Assembly (NCBI GenBank): GCA_963580455.1
Contig: OY756963.1
Span: forward strand, 19,487,555 to 19,551,554
Length of the DNA: 64,000 nt
Origin: Euonymus europaeus
Taxonomy: Eukaryota > Streptophyta > Magnoliopsida > Celastrales > Celastraceae
Direction of reading: 5' to 3'
Part shown: positions 47,101 through 58,326 of the stretch, one piece after another
How positions within the stretch are numbered: the stretch's first letter is position 1
Layout of the letters: the number at the start of each line of letters is the position of its first letter
Program-made: the position numbers and the translations under genes
The notes under the pieces: model-generated
The model's input: the letters and a program-made list of their open reading frames with translations, nothing else
Told to the model about the DNA's origin: nothing
Database searches by the model: none

Positions 47101-50100
47101 TGCTTTTAGGGTGGGTGTGGATGCCAGTGGGAGTCTGTTGGTTTTCTTGGGTCAATTGTTGAATCTAACTAACAAATTGTAATTTCTGCAAGCATATACG
47201 AGAATTTGTGGGATTGTAGATTTTTCTATCGTTCTGTATTAAGATCTGTTTCAAAATATTTTTTTGGAATCTATTTCATCGGAGTATGAACTTTGCTGGG
47301 TTCTTGCAACTGTTATTCTGAAAATTTGAGTCTATTGTCAGGTGTGGGTATTATGAATTTTCTGAATTTATGACAGATTATTCTGTCACAAAAAAAATTA
47401 AGTATCTATGCTGGGAATTACAAGCATATCTGATTCCGTACATTCATAATACCCACACAAATTCTCTTTACCTTGTTAACTTTGTGAAATCCTCCATGCA
47501 TGGAAACACAAATTTTAAGATCTCTCAGCATCATTGACTATATCTCAACGTTTCAGTTTGAATTTTGCTCATTTTTTCTCTAATTTAGGATACTATTACT
47601 GTACAATTTAGGATGCTTAATGCCATGATTTTTTTTTTGCTCTTGGTATTAAGGAATCGTTATTTATTCTCGAGAGCTGTATCAAATTCCAGGACGCATG
47701 CACACACACTATATAGATACACATCATCACACTCTGAGTAAATTGGACAGTTAATATTGATGTAACATACTCTCCAGTTTTTGCTACAACTACTTGCTAA
47801 TTGAGATTTACATACTATGTATGGATCTATATATTATTCTTCCGTGTGAGGGAAATTTGCTTCCTAGGCGCACTTATGTTTCGTTGGTAGTCTATTTAAC
47901 TAAAATATGTTGGTGTTTGCCACTTTTTTGGTTTTTTCCTATGAAACTGAATATATAGATGCACTTCAGACTATTTTCTATTGGCTGTACTAGTGGTTTG
48001 GTTTTATTTCATGGAATATTCTGTGTTTCTGCTGCTTATTTTGATATTAATTTGAGTTGGCTATTGCTTCTACTTTTGATTCTTAATCAGTTTTATTTTT
48101 ATTCACTTCACAGTGCTTTTGTTGGCCCTGCCGATATTCAGGCATTCACGAGTGAGGCAAAGAGTAAATTAGTTACACGTTGTCAAGGTAAACCCACGTA
48201 CTTTTCCCAAGCAGTGAAGGAGATCTGTGCAGCATTTGAAGAGTTGTATAAAGAAAAACCGAGAGCTTTGAGAGGCAATACTGATAGATCTGCTGCAGGT
48301 TACGAGGCTCCCTCTATTGATAGGATAAAAGATGATTGTACAGAAGTCGACTTAAAAGATGAAAAAAGTCCAGTGAGACATGGAGGATTAAGTGATGTTG
48401 GAACTAAGTTGGAGCACAACTCTTACCGACAAGGTGAATATGAGAGTGAAGACAAAGGGCCGACTGTTTCATGCCCTGCAAATAACAGTGCATCTCTGTT
48501 TACATCTTCTGGAAATGGAGCTAATGTATCCGATGATGCACAGGCAGGGCAAGTGTTGTCCATGTCTAGTGGGGACAGTCCTTCCAAAGTAAAAGATGAG
48601 GCGTCTGGTGATCTGAATGATGTTAAAAGTATTCAGCAGGTTGATAATGGTCGACAGGCAGGGGAAAATGGTCACAAGTCAAAGAAGTTGATAGGTTTTT
48701 CCAGAAGGGGAACTGCCGGTGGACGAAAAAGTAGTAGCTCGAAGGAAGCTTCATTGAAAGCTAATAGTTCTGGTGTTCATATTGATGTTCTGGATTCAGA
48801 TGAGCTGTTGAAAGATGAAAAAAAAGGCAGAATTGCCTCTGTTGCGCTCTTGAAGGATTGCTCCCTGGATGCCGTCAAATCAAATTCTGATATCACTGGC
48901 ACTAAGAAAGCTAGAGACCTGTCGAAGGCCAGAAAAAGTTCAAAGGTATCACATGAAATACAGATTGTTGTTGGCTTAAAGAGTGAGCTATCTGAAAAGA
49001 AAAAGAGAGCTGAAGCTGGACTTGGAAAACCAGTGCAGGGAGATGATAAAGTTCTCCATCCAACCAAAAAGGCCAAGCAGATTGATGGGGGTGATGCTTC
49101 CATGAAGGGTTCTCACCAGAAAACCATAAAGAGAGATTCAGCAAGTTATAAGCCTGCTGCAACGCAAGAATCAGAGTTGACAAGATCTACATCACGGATT
49201 AAATCAGAAGATCAAGCCCGAAAAGGTAATGATGGGTCTGATGATTCTGGGGATGAAACTGTACTTCCACAGACAAAGCGTCGTAGACGTGCCTTTGAGG
49301 CCATTTCTGATTCTGCCACTCTTAAATCTGAAGATGCAGTAGACAAAAGTTCTATGGAGCTGAAGAATTCCGGTAGCAATAAAATTCTGCTTACTCAACC
49401 TTCTAGAAGGAGGAGAGCAGTACGCATTGATGAAGAAGATGATGATGACCCCAAAACTCCTGTTCACGGGGGATTGGGTGGAAATTTTAAAGCACCTCCA
49501 TTTGTTTGTGAAACTTCAAGAAGTGCTGATACACATTATAAGAGTTCCCTTGATGCTGAGCAGAGTGCTAAGGATCCCACTGGTCTTAGGCATATAGCTT
49601 CAAAGGAATCATTCTTGAAATTTAGCATTGAGTCTCTGTCACCTGACCGATTACAAAGACCTAGTATTCGTGCTTCTCTTAGTTCGGTAAAATCAGAACC
49701 TGAGCATTCATCATCCAGGGAGGTCAAATCAATCTTGATTTCTCCCAAGGAAAAATCGGTCTTGATTTCCCCAAAAAAGTCTCCTCACTTGTTTCCTGGC
49801 TCCAAACCAATTGTTCAGCAGCAAAAAACTATCAAACCTCAGGTTAAAGTTGCTGGTACTGGTGGTCAGAAAAATGCTTCTGCTGTGTCTAGTAAGAGTT
49901 TGGGAATGATTTCTGATTCCTTGAACACTAGCCAAAATGAGGTAGCAAGTCAAAGAAACAGGCAAACTTCTTCTGGAGAAAGACCAAAGCAAACTTCTTC
50001 TGTTGAAAGACCAAGAACATTCCCAAAAGCAATTTCACAGTTGACTGAGCCTACTGCTGTAACTGAAACCTCAGCTGGATATCATTCATCTTCTGAAATG

Positions 50101-53100
50101 TACGCATGGTTATTTATCATACAATTATAGTGTTTCTTTTTGAAGTGGTTGTTTTGTTGTTATAATCTTCATTACATGTTGCTATTGCAGATTTGAAGCT
50201 GGCCGTGAAGATAAAATTACTTCACTGATCGACTCAAAGACTGCAGACACTGCTGCGTCTATGAAGAATCTTATTGCTGCCGCTCAGGCCAAAAGAAAAC
50301 AAGCTCACTTGCAACAATTTTCTCTTGCCCCTTCCACTGATACCCAAGGACGGAGCCCCAGCCCCTCTAGATTTCAGCCTCATTTATCTAGCACCAGCAT
50401 ACAGGCTGAGTTGCAGGTATCTCAAACTATTTTTACTTCGCCATCAACTCATGGCCCTCAGTCAGCATCACAAAATGAACTTGATAACGAAGAAGTTGAG
50501 GAGAAGAGAGTTAGTTCAGGATATAGGGCTGCTGGAGGATCACTGAGTGGTGGTACTGAGGCAGCTGTGGCCCGTGACTCTTTTGAAGGAATGATAGAAA
50601 CTTTGTCAAGGACTAAGGAAAGTATTGGAAGAGCAACTCGTCATGCAATTGATTGTGCCAAATATGGTATTGCAAATGAGGTAGGAAATCAAAAACTAGT
50701 TTGCGTTCTTGGTTAGTTGCGTAATTTTACTTCCTTTTATTTGGTTTTCGTTGTGAGTCGTTTATTAACTTATACTTCCACTATATTGAATTGCTTGGAT
50801 TCTAGGTGGCTATGTTTTTTTATCATAGTTGCATGGTTCCATGAGCTGTTTGCCTTTGAAGTCACTCTCAATATACTTAGTTATCACTCTATTCTGAGTT
50901 TGTGTATTCTTTTGGAAATCATTATGGAAGAACCTCAGATATTATTTCTTGGCCTTGGATCATGGCAGTTGATGGTGGGCTGTAGAAAGAATTATCTTTT
51001 TTTTTGGGAATTATCTAGTTTTTTATTAGATCATCAAGTGTTGGTAGAAATTGTTTTGTCTTAATTTGTGGAGTTCATATAGCTTCAAAGTTAAAGGTTG
51101 ATGTGGGTTTTTTGGAGGTAATCTGAAAGGATGCATTTTGACCGAGGTCTTCTAGTGCGAGTGCTTCTGGCTACTCAATCAATTAATTTTAACTGAACAA
51201 AAAATTCGTCATCATGAGGATATTTGTTGCAGGTAAACAACCATTATGGTATACTCCCTTGTATTTGTGAAGAAAATTTATTGAGAGAATTAATCGTGCA
51301 ATTCTTCAGAGGAAATTTTTTGCGATGGATCCTCACTTATTTTCTTATTGTGGATTAATTATGATTTTGACTCTTGCTTGGTTTTCATCTATATATGTGT
51401 AAAGTTTTCAATTCATGCTTTTTATGCAGGTTGTGGAACTTCTCATCCGGAAGTTGGAGAGTGAGCCTAGTTTTCATCGAAAAATTGACCTCTTCTTTCT
51501 CGTGGACTCAATCACCCAGTGTTCCCATAAGGATAAAGGTCTCTCTCTCTCTCAGCGCAGAATGCATTTTTTTGATATTAAGAAGGGTCAAAGAATGTGA
51601 CAAATTGGTAGTGCTGTCAACTTCTGTATGTCTCTGTGTATAATGATCTTGGTTGCTCTTGCTCTCTTTTGGAATTCTCATGATTGTTAATAATTTGTTT
51701 GAGAACAGAATATTTATTGAGTATTTTTCCTTTTAATTGTTATATTATTTCATGTTATGTCCTTATGTGACTTGCATCCCTGTTTTTAATTCAGGTATTG
51801 CTGGAGCTTCTTACGTCCCTACGGTTCAAGCGGCACTGCCCCGCCTTCTGGGTGCTGCTGTTCCTCCTGGACCTGGTGCTCGTGAAAATCGCCGTCAGTG
51901 TATGAAGGTATTGTTTTTTACTTCGATAGTTGTTCAGGTCCTTGGGTTTGTGTTTAGCATAATATAATTTTTTTTTCTTAACTAGGTTTTGCGCTTGTGG
52001 CTTGAGAGGAAAATCCTCCCTGAATCCGTACTGCGGCACTATATGGATGATATGGGGGTTTCTAATGGAGAAACAGGTTCTGGGGTTTCCCTTAGACGAC
52101 CATCTCGAGCCGAACGTGCTGTGGATGATCCCATCAGAGAAATGGAGGGCATGCTTGTTGATGAGTATGGCAGGTCAGAACTTATTTTTTTTGCTTAAAT
52201 TCCATGTTTTGAGAGAATGACTCACCGTTATGTATTTCTCCTTTCAATTAGAATCAGAATTAGGTCTCGCAATATTATTCATATAAAAGAGGGGCATTTG
52301 TACAGGATACAAACTACCTATATTTGATAAGTCAGATATGCAACTAATATAGCTAACTACTTCACAACTGTATACAATATGCAACTAGTATATTCTAACT
52401 CTCTCTTTAATTTATAGATTTGATGTTACCGTTTTTTCCTTCTCAATTTTTATGTTGTATTGGTGAGGTACTGACCAGTAATTTTCTTTTGGTATCTATC
52501 AGTAATGCTACATTTCAATTGCCTGGCGGCTTTTTGTCTTCTCATGTATTTGAAGATGATGAAGACGATTTCCCAAGCAATTTTCCCAGGGAAGCAGGTG
52601 ATTTATCACCAGATGAGCCACTTTCTGTGATCGGAGAATCGGAAACTTGTGCTGTTACTCCAAATGACAAGCGTCATTGCATCTTAGAGGACGTGGATGT
52701 TGAGCTAGAAATGGAGGATGTTTCTGGACACACGAAGGATGATGGACCTTTGTTTGCAAGCTGTGTTTCTGAATTTGGTTCACAGCGTATGGGGTCAGAT
52801 AGGATAGTGGAGTCAGCTTCACATAATTCCAGCGAGTTGCCCCCCTTACCAGAGGGTTCACCGCCATTACCACCGGACTCTCCTCCTCTGCCCCCACCTT
52901 TGCCTCCTTCTCCTTCTCCACCTCCCCCACCCCCGACTCTTCCACCACCGCCACCCCCATCATCTCCATCACCCCCACCACCACCACCTCCTCCTCCCCC
53001 CACTTTTCCATCACAGCCACCCCCTCCAGCCGCACCTTCAGGTCGTCCACCGCCATCAGGGCCTCCATTTTCGGTTATACCTCAGCCATCAGTACCAGCT

Positions 53101-55242
53101 CAGACTGCATTGTTGGCCCAACCATTGTTACCCCCTCAAGCACTTCTTCAATCTTCACCACAGCTGGCATATCAAGCACCTGTACCTCATGAGTTTTGTA
53201 CTTTTGGAGTAAGTTAGGCTTATTATTTTAGTTTTTTGTTGTTGTGTGAAGTGATACTTATCCCTTTTTTCCCTATATGCAGGGTAACCATATTGCCCCA
53301 GGTTCTGGAAATAGTTCACATGGTGTTCATGTTGAATCTGTTACCAAAACTGATGTGTTCCCACAGCAGCCACCTTGCTTTGTGCCAACAGGGGTTTGCA
53401 GTTCTCGAGAACTTTCTGGATTTAATTCATCAAGGCGAATGGATTATGGACATAATGACATGTTAAACCCTCAGGCTTCTCAACCAAGTCAGCAGTTTCA
53501 ACCAAGTACTACATCTTTTGTGCAAAGACCTTTGCATCCAAGCATGCCGCAAGTTTCATCCCACAATTTTTCTTATCCAAATCCTGCAAATCAACAACAT
53601 CCTCAGCATTCTTACCCCCCTCCGTATCCTTTACCATCTCATCCTGATGGGCACAGACGATTTGTCCATGTTGATGAACAGTGGAGGATGGTATCAAGTG
53701 AATTTAGTGCAGATAATTCACGGGGGGTGTGGATGGGTGGAAGGAGAACTCCGTCTAATTCGGGCCCCTCGTATGTCCGTGAAGGTGTGTTATTTTTATT
53801 TTTCTTTCGTCATTTAATGGTGAACGTGAAAGTATGATACTGTGCTCAACACTCCTGCTCTAAGTAATAATTTTCTTTGATGCATCTTCGGTGAAGTTCA
53901 AGTTGATGGTTGATAAGTAGGGTGGAAGCTATTAATACATCTTATCTAGTTATCTGATGTGATTGTGTTTGTAATTGCTTTGGCAGTGTGTAGTTTTTTA
54001 TTTGAATTTTGTCATTCAACACTTACATTGTGAGTATGAAGCTGTACCCAACTGATACTACTGCTCGATGTAATATTTTTTCTTTACTGTATGTTGGGTG
54101 AGGGAGAGTTGGGAGTGTTGCTAGGAAATTGAGTTGATGGTTGATAGTTAGGGGGAAGCTATTAGTTCATCTTATATGATGCTATCACATAAAATTGGCT
54201 TTGTAATACCTGTAGTTTTCTGCTGGGAATGACTGAAATTATGTATTGGGTGTTGAAGTTGCCTCCAACCTTATTTTTCATAGGATAGATGCCATCATCA
54301 TCATCTTCCTCATCATCAAAGCCTTTATCCCAATGAATGTTGAGGTTTAGGGCTTAGGGGTTTATCCAAACCCTTGTGAACATTAGTGGGATGAATCTTT
54401 TGCTAATTATATTTTAGAAGTTATCTAATTGCTTAGATTTGACACACTGGATGATGGTAATTTTGTCTATCACTTGATGTACAAACCTTTTAGTTGTTGG
54501 CTTGCCTTCAAATTGAATTGCCCTGTGGTTGGAGTTCCTGCTTTGAGGTTACCACGTTGTGCCAGTTTTATTGATGAACGTTTTCTGAATAGTCGTGTTT
54601 TTAAGAGATTTGAGTCGGAAATGATACTAGTGTTCTAAGCTCCTTAGTAATTGTAGGTGAAATATATATTTATAGTTGGTCCTAAATTTAACGTCTGAAG
54701 GGTGGCAAGTAGAGTTCTATGAGTAGGATGAATGTACAGTAAAAATGTGAAATAGGCTGTCTTTTTCTACAAGTGTGAACAGGCATATGCATGTACAACC
54801 TCCTTGTTTAATGTTGAATCACATCTTGCCAATGCTATGGTAGCTCTCATAATTTCTTTAGTACCTGTGCTTTTGATGTGACATCTATGATAACTATCTG
54901 TACCTTCGGCCGATGAAAATATTATTTCCAATAGTTAAATGCCATATGTGGCAGGTTACTTTCAACCACCCCTAGAAAGGCCATCTGCAAATAACATGAG
55001 CTTTCAATATCCTGTGCCTAACAACTTACAAGCTGGTGCTCCAAACCCAGGTGCACTTGCCTTGCAAACAGTGATTTGTTTTGCTTTATCTCCACTTTAT
55101 GTACATTTTTTCATTTTAGTTCATGTTTCTATCAAGAATCAAGGAAATGTTTGATGGTTATCTTTGTGTAGGGCATGGTGTTTCGCAAATTTTGCCACGT
55201 GGACCGGACAGGCCAGCCCTTAATTGTTGGAGACCAACCTAA
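44165..55242 (+). CDS. HUA2: HUA2-family PWWP and CID domain RNA-processing protein
   Basis: Eleven coding exons (44165-44275, 45140-45216, 48114-50099, 50191-50680, 51430-51538, 51795-51907, 51986-52173, 52503-53208, 53283-53784, 54955-55050, 55172-55242) keep one frame with GT-AG introns and give 1482 residues; Arabidopsis HUA2 is somewhat shorter. HUA2/HULK proteins are nuclear factors for co-transcriptional pre-mRNA processing, controlling floral identity and flowering time (AGAMOUS, FLC). The N-terminal PWWP domain reads SLGDLVLAKVKGHPFWPAK onward (about 18-80). Exon 3 is a charged low-complexity region with basic clusters (KRRRRAFEA, SRRRRAVRI). A CID/RPR domain at about 870-1000 includes IGRATRHAIDCAKYG, VELLIRKLE, LFFLVDSITQ and RRQCMKVLRLWLE. 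A proline-rich block covers about 1137-1205, and the C-terminus is RPALNCWRPT. Intron 2 is 2.9 kb and intron 9 is 1.2 kb. Confidence 0.93.
47342..47458. repeat. 117-bp inverted-repeat element in HUA2 intron 2
   Basis: The 17-base arm GTGTGGGTATTATGAAT (47342-47358) is exactly inverted at 47442-47458. It may be a very small MITE; no target duplication is evident. Confidence 0.65.
53890..54215. repeat. Two-copy direct repeat in HUA2 intron 9
   Basis: GTTGATGGTTGATA.GTAGGG..GGAAGCTATTA..TCATCTTAT occurs at about 53900-53945 and again at about 54133-54175, followed in both by a GTAATNCCTGTAG/GCAGTGTGTAG-like phrase. This is an internal duplication of about 230 bp spacing. Confidence 0.5.
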
Positions 55243-55398
55243 GGATATCCCCCTATTTACAACTCATGTAAGTTTGCTTTGCATCTATCCAACAATACTT
55301 AGACTATAAATTTTATGAGGTTGAGGCAAAATGAATATAGGAAAGAGTATTTGTGAGCGGGTATACCTTTCTCTTGATAGTGGGGACTGGGGAGAAAC

Positions 55399-56724
55399 CA
55401 GTGTTATCAGAACCGGACAGATCCGCTGGTCGGAGTGGTTCAACCGTAACTTTCCATAAAAAATGGACCAAATCCCTTGTTGAACTGTATCTGCAATTGG
55501 ACCGTGTTGAACACCCGCAGTTTACTGCAAAAAATCAGCTATTTAAGAAAACCGTGGTTCACTGTATCAGACTTTTGTTTTTTATAATTTTTTTAAGTTC
55601 AATTCTTAATTGAAAAATGAAATAAAACAACTGAATAAAATCTAAATCAGTAAATCGTTTGTCACACTCGCACAGATGCACAGCAGTAAATGTGGGTCTG
55701 TTGGGAAGGGGCTGATGTGGTTATATTTGAAAATTTGCTTGGAAAGCCTCCTTGTCAATTTTTGTGTCTAGTAGTGGTAGAGTTGGAGTTAATAGTTTAA
55801 TACTTTTGGTGTGTGGGGGAGGGGACCCCCACATAGATGGGCAAATTTGCGTAGGAGACTGATGTGTCCTTGTTGGAAGAGGAGGGAAAATCTGGTAGTT
55901 GTATTTGGTATAATGGTCCCACTAATATATATTAAGCACATATTGCCTAACCTAGAGGCATCACACATCAGTCTTCAGCCATATAAATTTGAACTAGAAG
56001 GAAGATAAACCAACAAAGGACTACAGAGCTGAAAAAATGGCAACCTAAAATCAATCAATCGAAAATAATTAATTTCGAAAAATCAGATTTTTTGGAGTGA
56101 TTTCAGTTCAGTAAACAACAATATGGCAACCTAAAATCAATCAAGGAAAAATAACCTACCTTCCAGCTTGTTCTTGCCGCTGGATAAGCTGGAAAGTCCA
56201 GACTTCCCTTGCCGGCTTTGCTGCTGCCTGCTGGATCTTCAAGCGCAGACAGAGAGACGCCATGAATGTATAAGCTGGTGCTGATACAAAGTTACGAACA
56301 ACGAAGGAGGAGGGTTTTGTTTCAGAATTTGAGTTTACCCAAAACGACGTCTTTTTGGGTAAACTGTTTTAAAAAAAATTAAGCAAAAACAAAACGACGT
56401 CGTTTTGGGTTTTGTATATATTTTTTTTAAAAAGTTTCGTCTTCCTTCTCGCCTTCTACCTCTGTGAAAGAGGCGAAAGGCGGAAGCCTCTTGCGACACC
56501 TCACGGGGCTGAAGCCTCAGTGCTTCCGGTCCCCGCCTCGCCTCAAGGCATATGCCCTGATTGCCTTTAAAAACACTGATTGAATTTATTATATTATTAT
56601 TTATTAATATATTAAATTCATTTTAAAAAATGTGCGGTTCAACTTTTGATCCTTCATACTAACCGGTTGAGCCTTCAAAAATTACTATCGCGGATCGAAG
56701 CATGGGTAGGTTCTGATAACACTG
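55399..56724. mobile_element. hAT-type element downstream of HUA2 stop, 8-bp duplication
   Basis: The ends are the perfect 16-base inverted repeat CAGTGTTATCAGAACC (55399-55414 and, inverted, 56709-56724). GGAGAAAC is duplicated at 55391-55398 and 56725-56732. Both features are diagnostic of hAT. The interior has no transposase. Its right half includes a GGCG-rich stretch (about 56450-56575) like those of the hAT elements at 13837 and 57436, possibly a nested relative. ATGGCAACCTAAAATCAATCAA is repeated at 56036 and 56122. Confidence 0.88.
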
Positions 56725-56739
56725 GGAGAAACCATGTTA

Positions 56740-56785
56740 ATGGTTTCTCTCTCTCTCTCTCTCTCCCTCCCTCCCTCCCTCTTAC
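56740..56785. repeat. CT and CCCT microsatellite
   Basis: (CT)n followed by (CCCT)n directly after the hAT target duplication, in the putative HUA2 3' UTR intron near its acceptor. Confidence 0.8.
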
Positions 56786-57435
56786 TCTCCCTCCTGATCA
56801 ATTTATAATTTTTTTTGTTATTTTTCCCCAGTTCTGTGGTCAGTGTGGAAGGCTATGGATATGCATTATAATATCTCCTCCTCAGATGGTCCTTGTCACG
56901 GACAAATTTTATGGGCCACATGAAGCAACGCTGGAGAACTTGTGGAGACTCTTTGGCAGGACTCTGTATATTGTAATTTTTCCTGACAAATGTATCCATC
57001 GAACGTTGGCTTCAAAGTGTAGATCCATTTTTCTGACTTGGTTAGTACATCACTACATCTGTTTCTTATGTCTTGTTAACTTATGCTAAATTAATGATAT
57101 AAGCGAACTTGTTTCCAGTGAAAGGTTAAAGTCAATGCTCCTTATTTGATGCAGTTATTTTCGTCCTCTTTTTTTAATTTATTTCGTTGAACTGATTCAA
57201 TTATTGCTGCAATAATATTGCAGCAATTGGATTATTAATTTATTATACTGCCTATCTACTACCTTGCTGTATTAATATTTAGCGCTTTTTGGCCTGGCCA
57301 ACTTGCTTATAAAGCTTTTTTTAAATAATGAATTTAGGCCATGTTTGGCATTGCTTGTGCGTATCATAAGCTGATTATAGAAGATCATAACAGTTTGTTC
57401 TACAAAATTTTAAAAATTGTCTTATTGCAAATGAT

Positions 57436-58318
57436 CATGGTTTTAAAAATCGTTCGAGGCGGACGCCTCGAGGCGCGCCTCGAACTGAGGCGGAGCTCCG
57501 CCGATCCCAGGCGTACGCCTGAGAGAGTTTCAGGGGAGGCGTAAGCCTCTCCTGACTAAGGCGTCCGCCTCAGACACTGAGGTTCTGAGGCGGAAGAGGC
57601 GTACGACATGAAACCTGGGCTGTTTTTGTGGGCTCTCTGCTCTGAAATTGAAGGCCCAGTAAGCAGCTCGTCAGCTCCAGCTCTGTCGCACCTCATAGTT
57701 TCTTCTCGCCTGCCCTAATTGAAGAGTGAGAGACATCGCAGCTGCTGGGAAAGAAGTTGCAGCTGCTGGAAAGAAGATTCAGCGACATCGCCGATCGCCG
57801 TCCTCTCCAGCTCCAAGTATTTCATCTCTCCCTCTCTCTCTCTCTTCTGCTTCTCAGTTCCTCTCTCTCTCTCTCTCTCTCTCTTCTGCTCACTTCTCTT
57901 GTGCAGTTCTGCTTCTCTCTTTTCTTCTCAGTTCTCTCTTTGCGAATCCCTGCGTTTCTTTTTTTTTTTAATTGTTTTTGGCCTAGTTGTTTTATGTGTT
58001 TAGTGTTTACTTGTTTTTATTTTTTTTTCTGGTTAAATTGCATAAACTGATTACTTAACACTTAACAGTTCATTTTAATTGATTAATAACAGACCATTTT
58101 AATGATTTATTATCTCTGCATAGTGCATAGTTACAAAAATAATCTGCAGTATCTGTAATCTGACTATATATATATATAGAGAGAGTCATACATTTGAAGT
58201 CTTTAATTATTTTGTTGATTCACTTTGAGGCTTACGCCTCGATACGCCTCGAGGCTTACGCCTCGACTCATATAAGGTAAACGCCTCGGTTCCTAAAAAC
58301 GATTTTTAAAACCTTGCA
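57436..58318. mobile_element. hAT-type element, 8-bp duplication, GGCG-rich ends
   Basis: The left end CATGGTTTTAAAAATCGTT and the right end read inversely CAAGGTTTTAAAAATCGTT differ by one base in 19. CAAATGAT is duplicated perfectly at 57428-57435 and 58319-58326. Next to each end are dense AGGCG/CGCCT words (GAGGCGGACGCCTCGAGGCG, GAGGCTTACGCCTCG). The middle contains CT-rich leader-like sequence (57820-57900) after GAAGAGTGAGAGACATCGC, perhaps the residue of a parental transposase leader, but no transposase domain remains. Confidence 0.88.
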
Positions 58319-58326
58319 AATGATGA

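Larger units (their letters stand above)
55268..56831 (+). other. Probable 3' UTR intron of HUA2
   Basis: After the stop at 55240-55242 a strong donor (ATGTAAGTTTG, GT at 55268) is followed at 56831 by a good acceptor (TTTTTCCCCAG) and non-coding exon-like sequence to about 57035. This would be an intron in the 3' UTR, and the hAT element 55399-56724 lies inside it. Based on splice-site appearance only. Confidence 0.45.

Noticed and set aside
52655..53068. Long antisense open frames rich in glycine or valine
   Set aside because: They are the complement of the HUA2 polyproline tract; simple-sequence DNA keeps all frames open.
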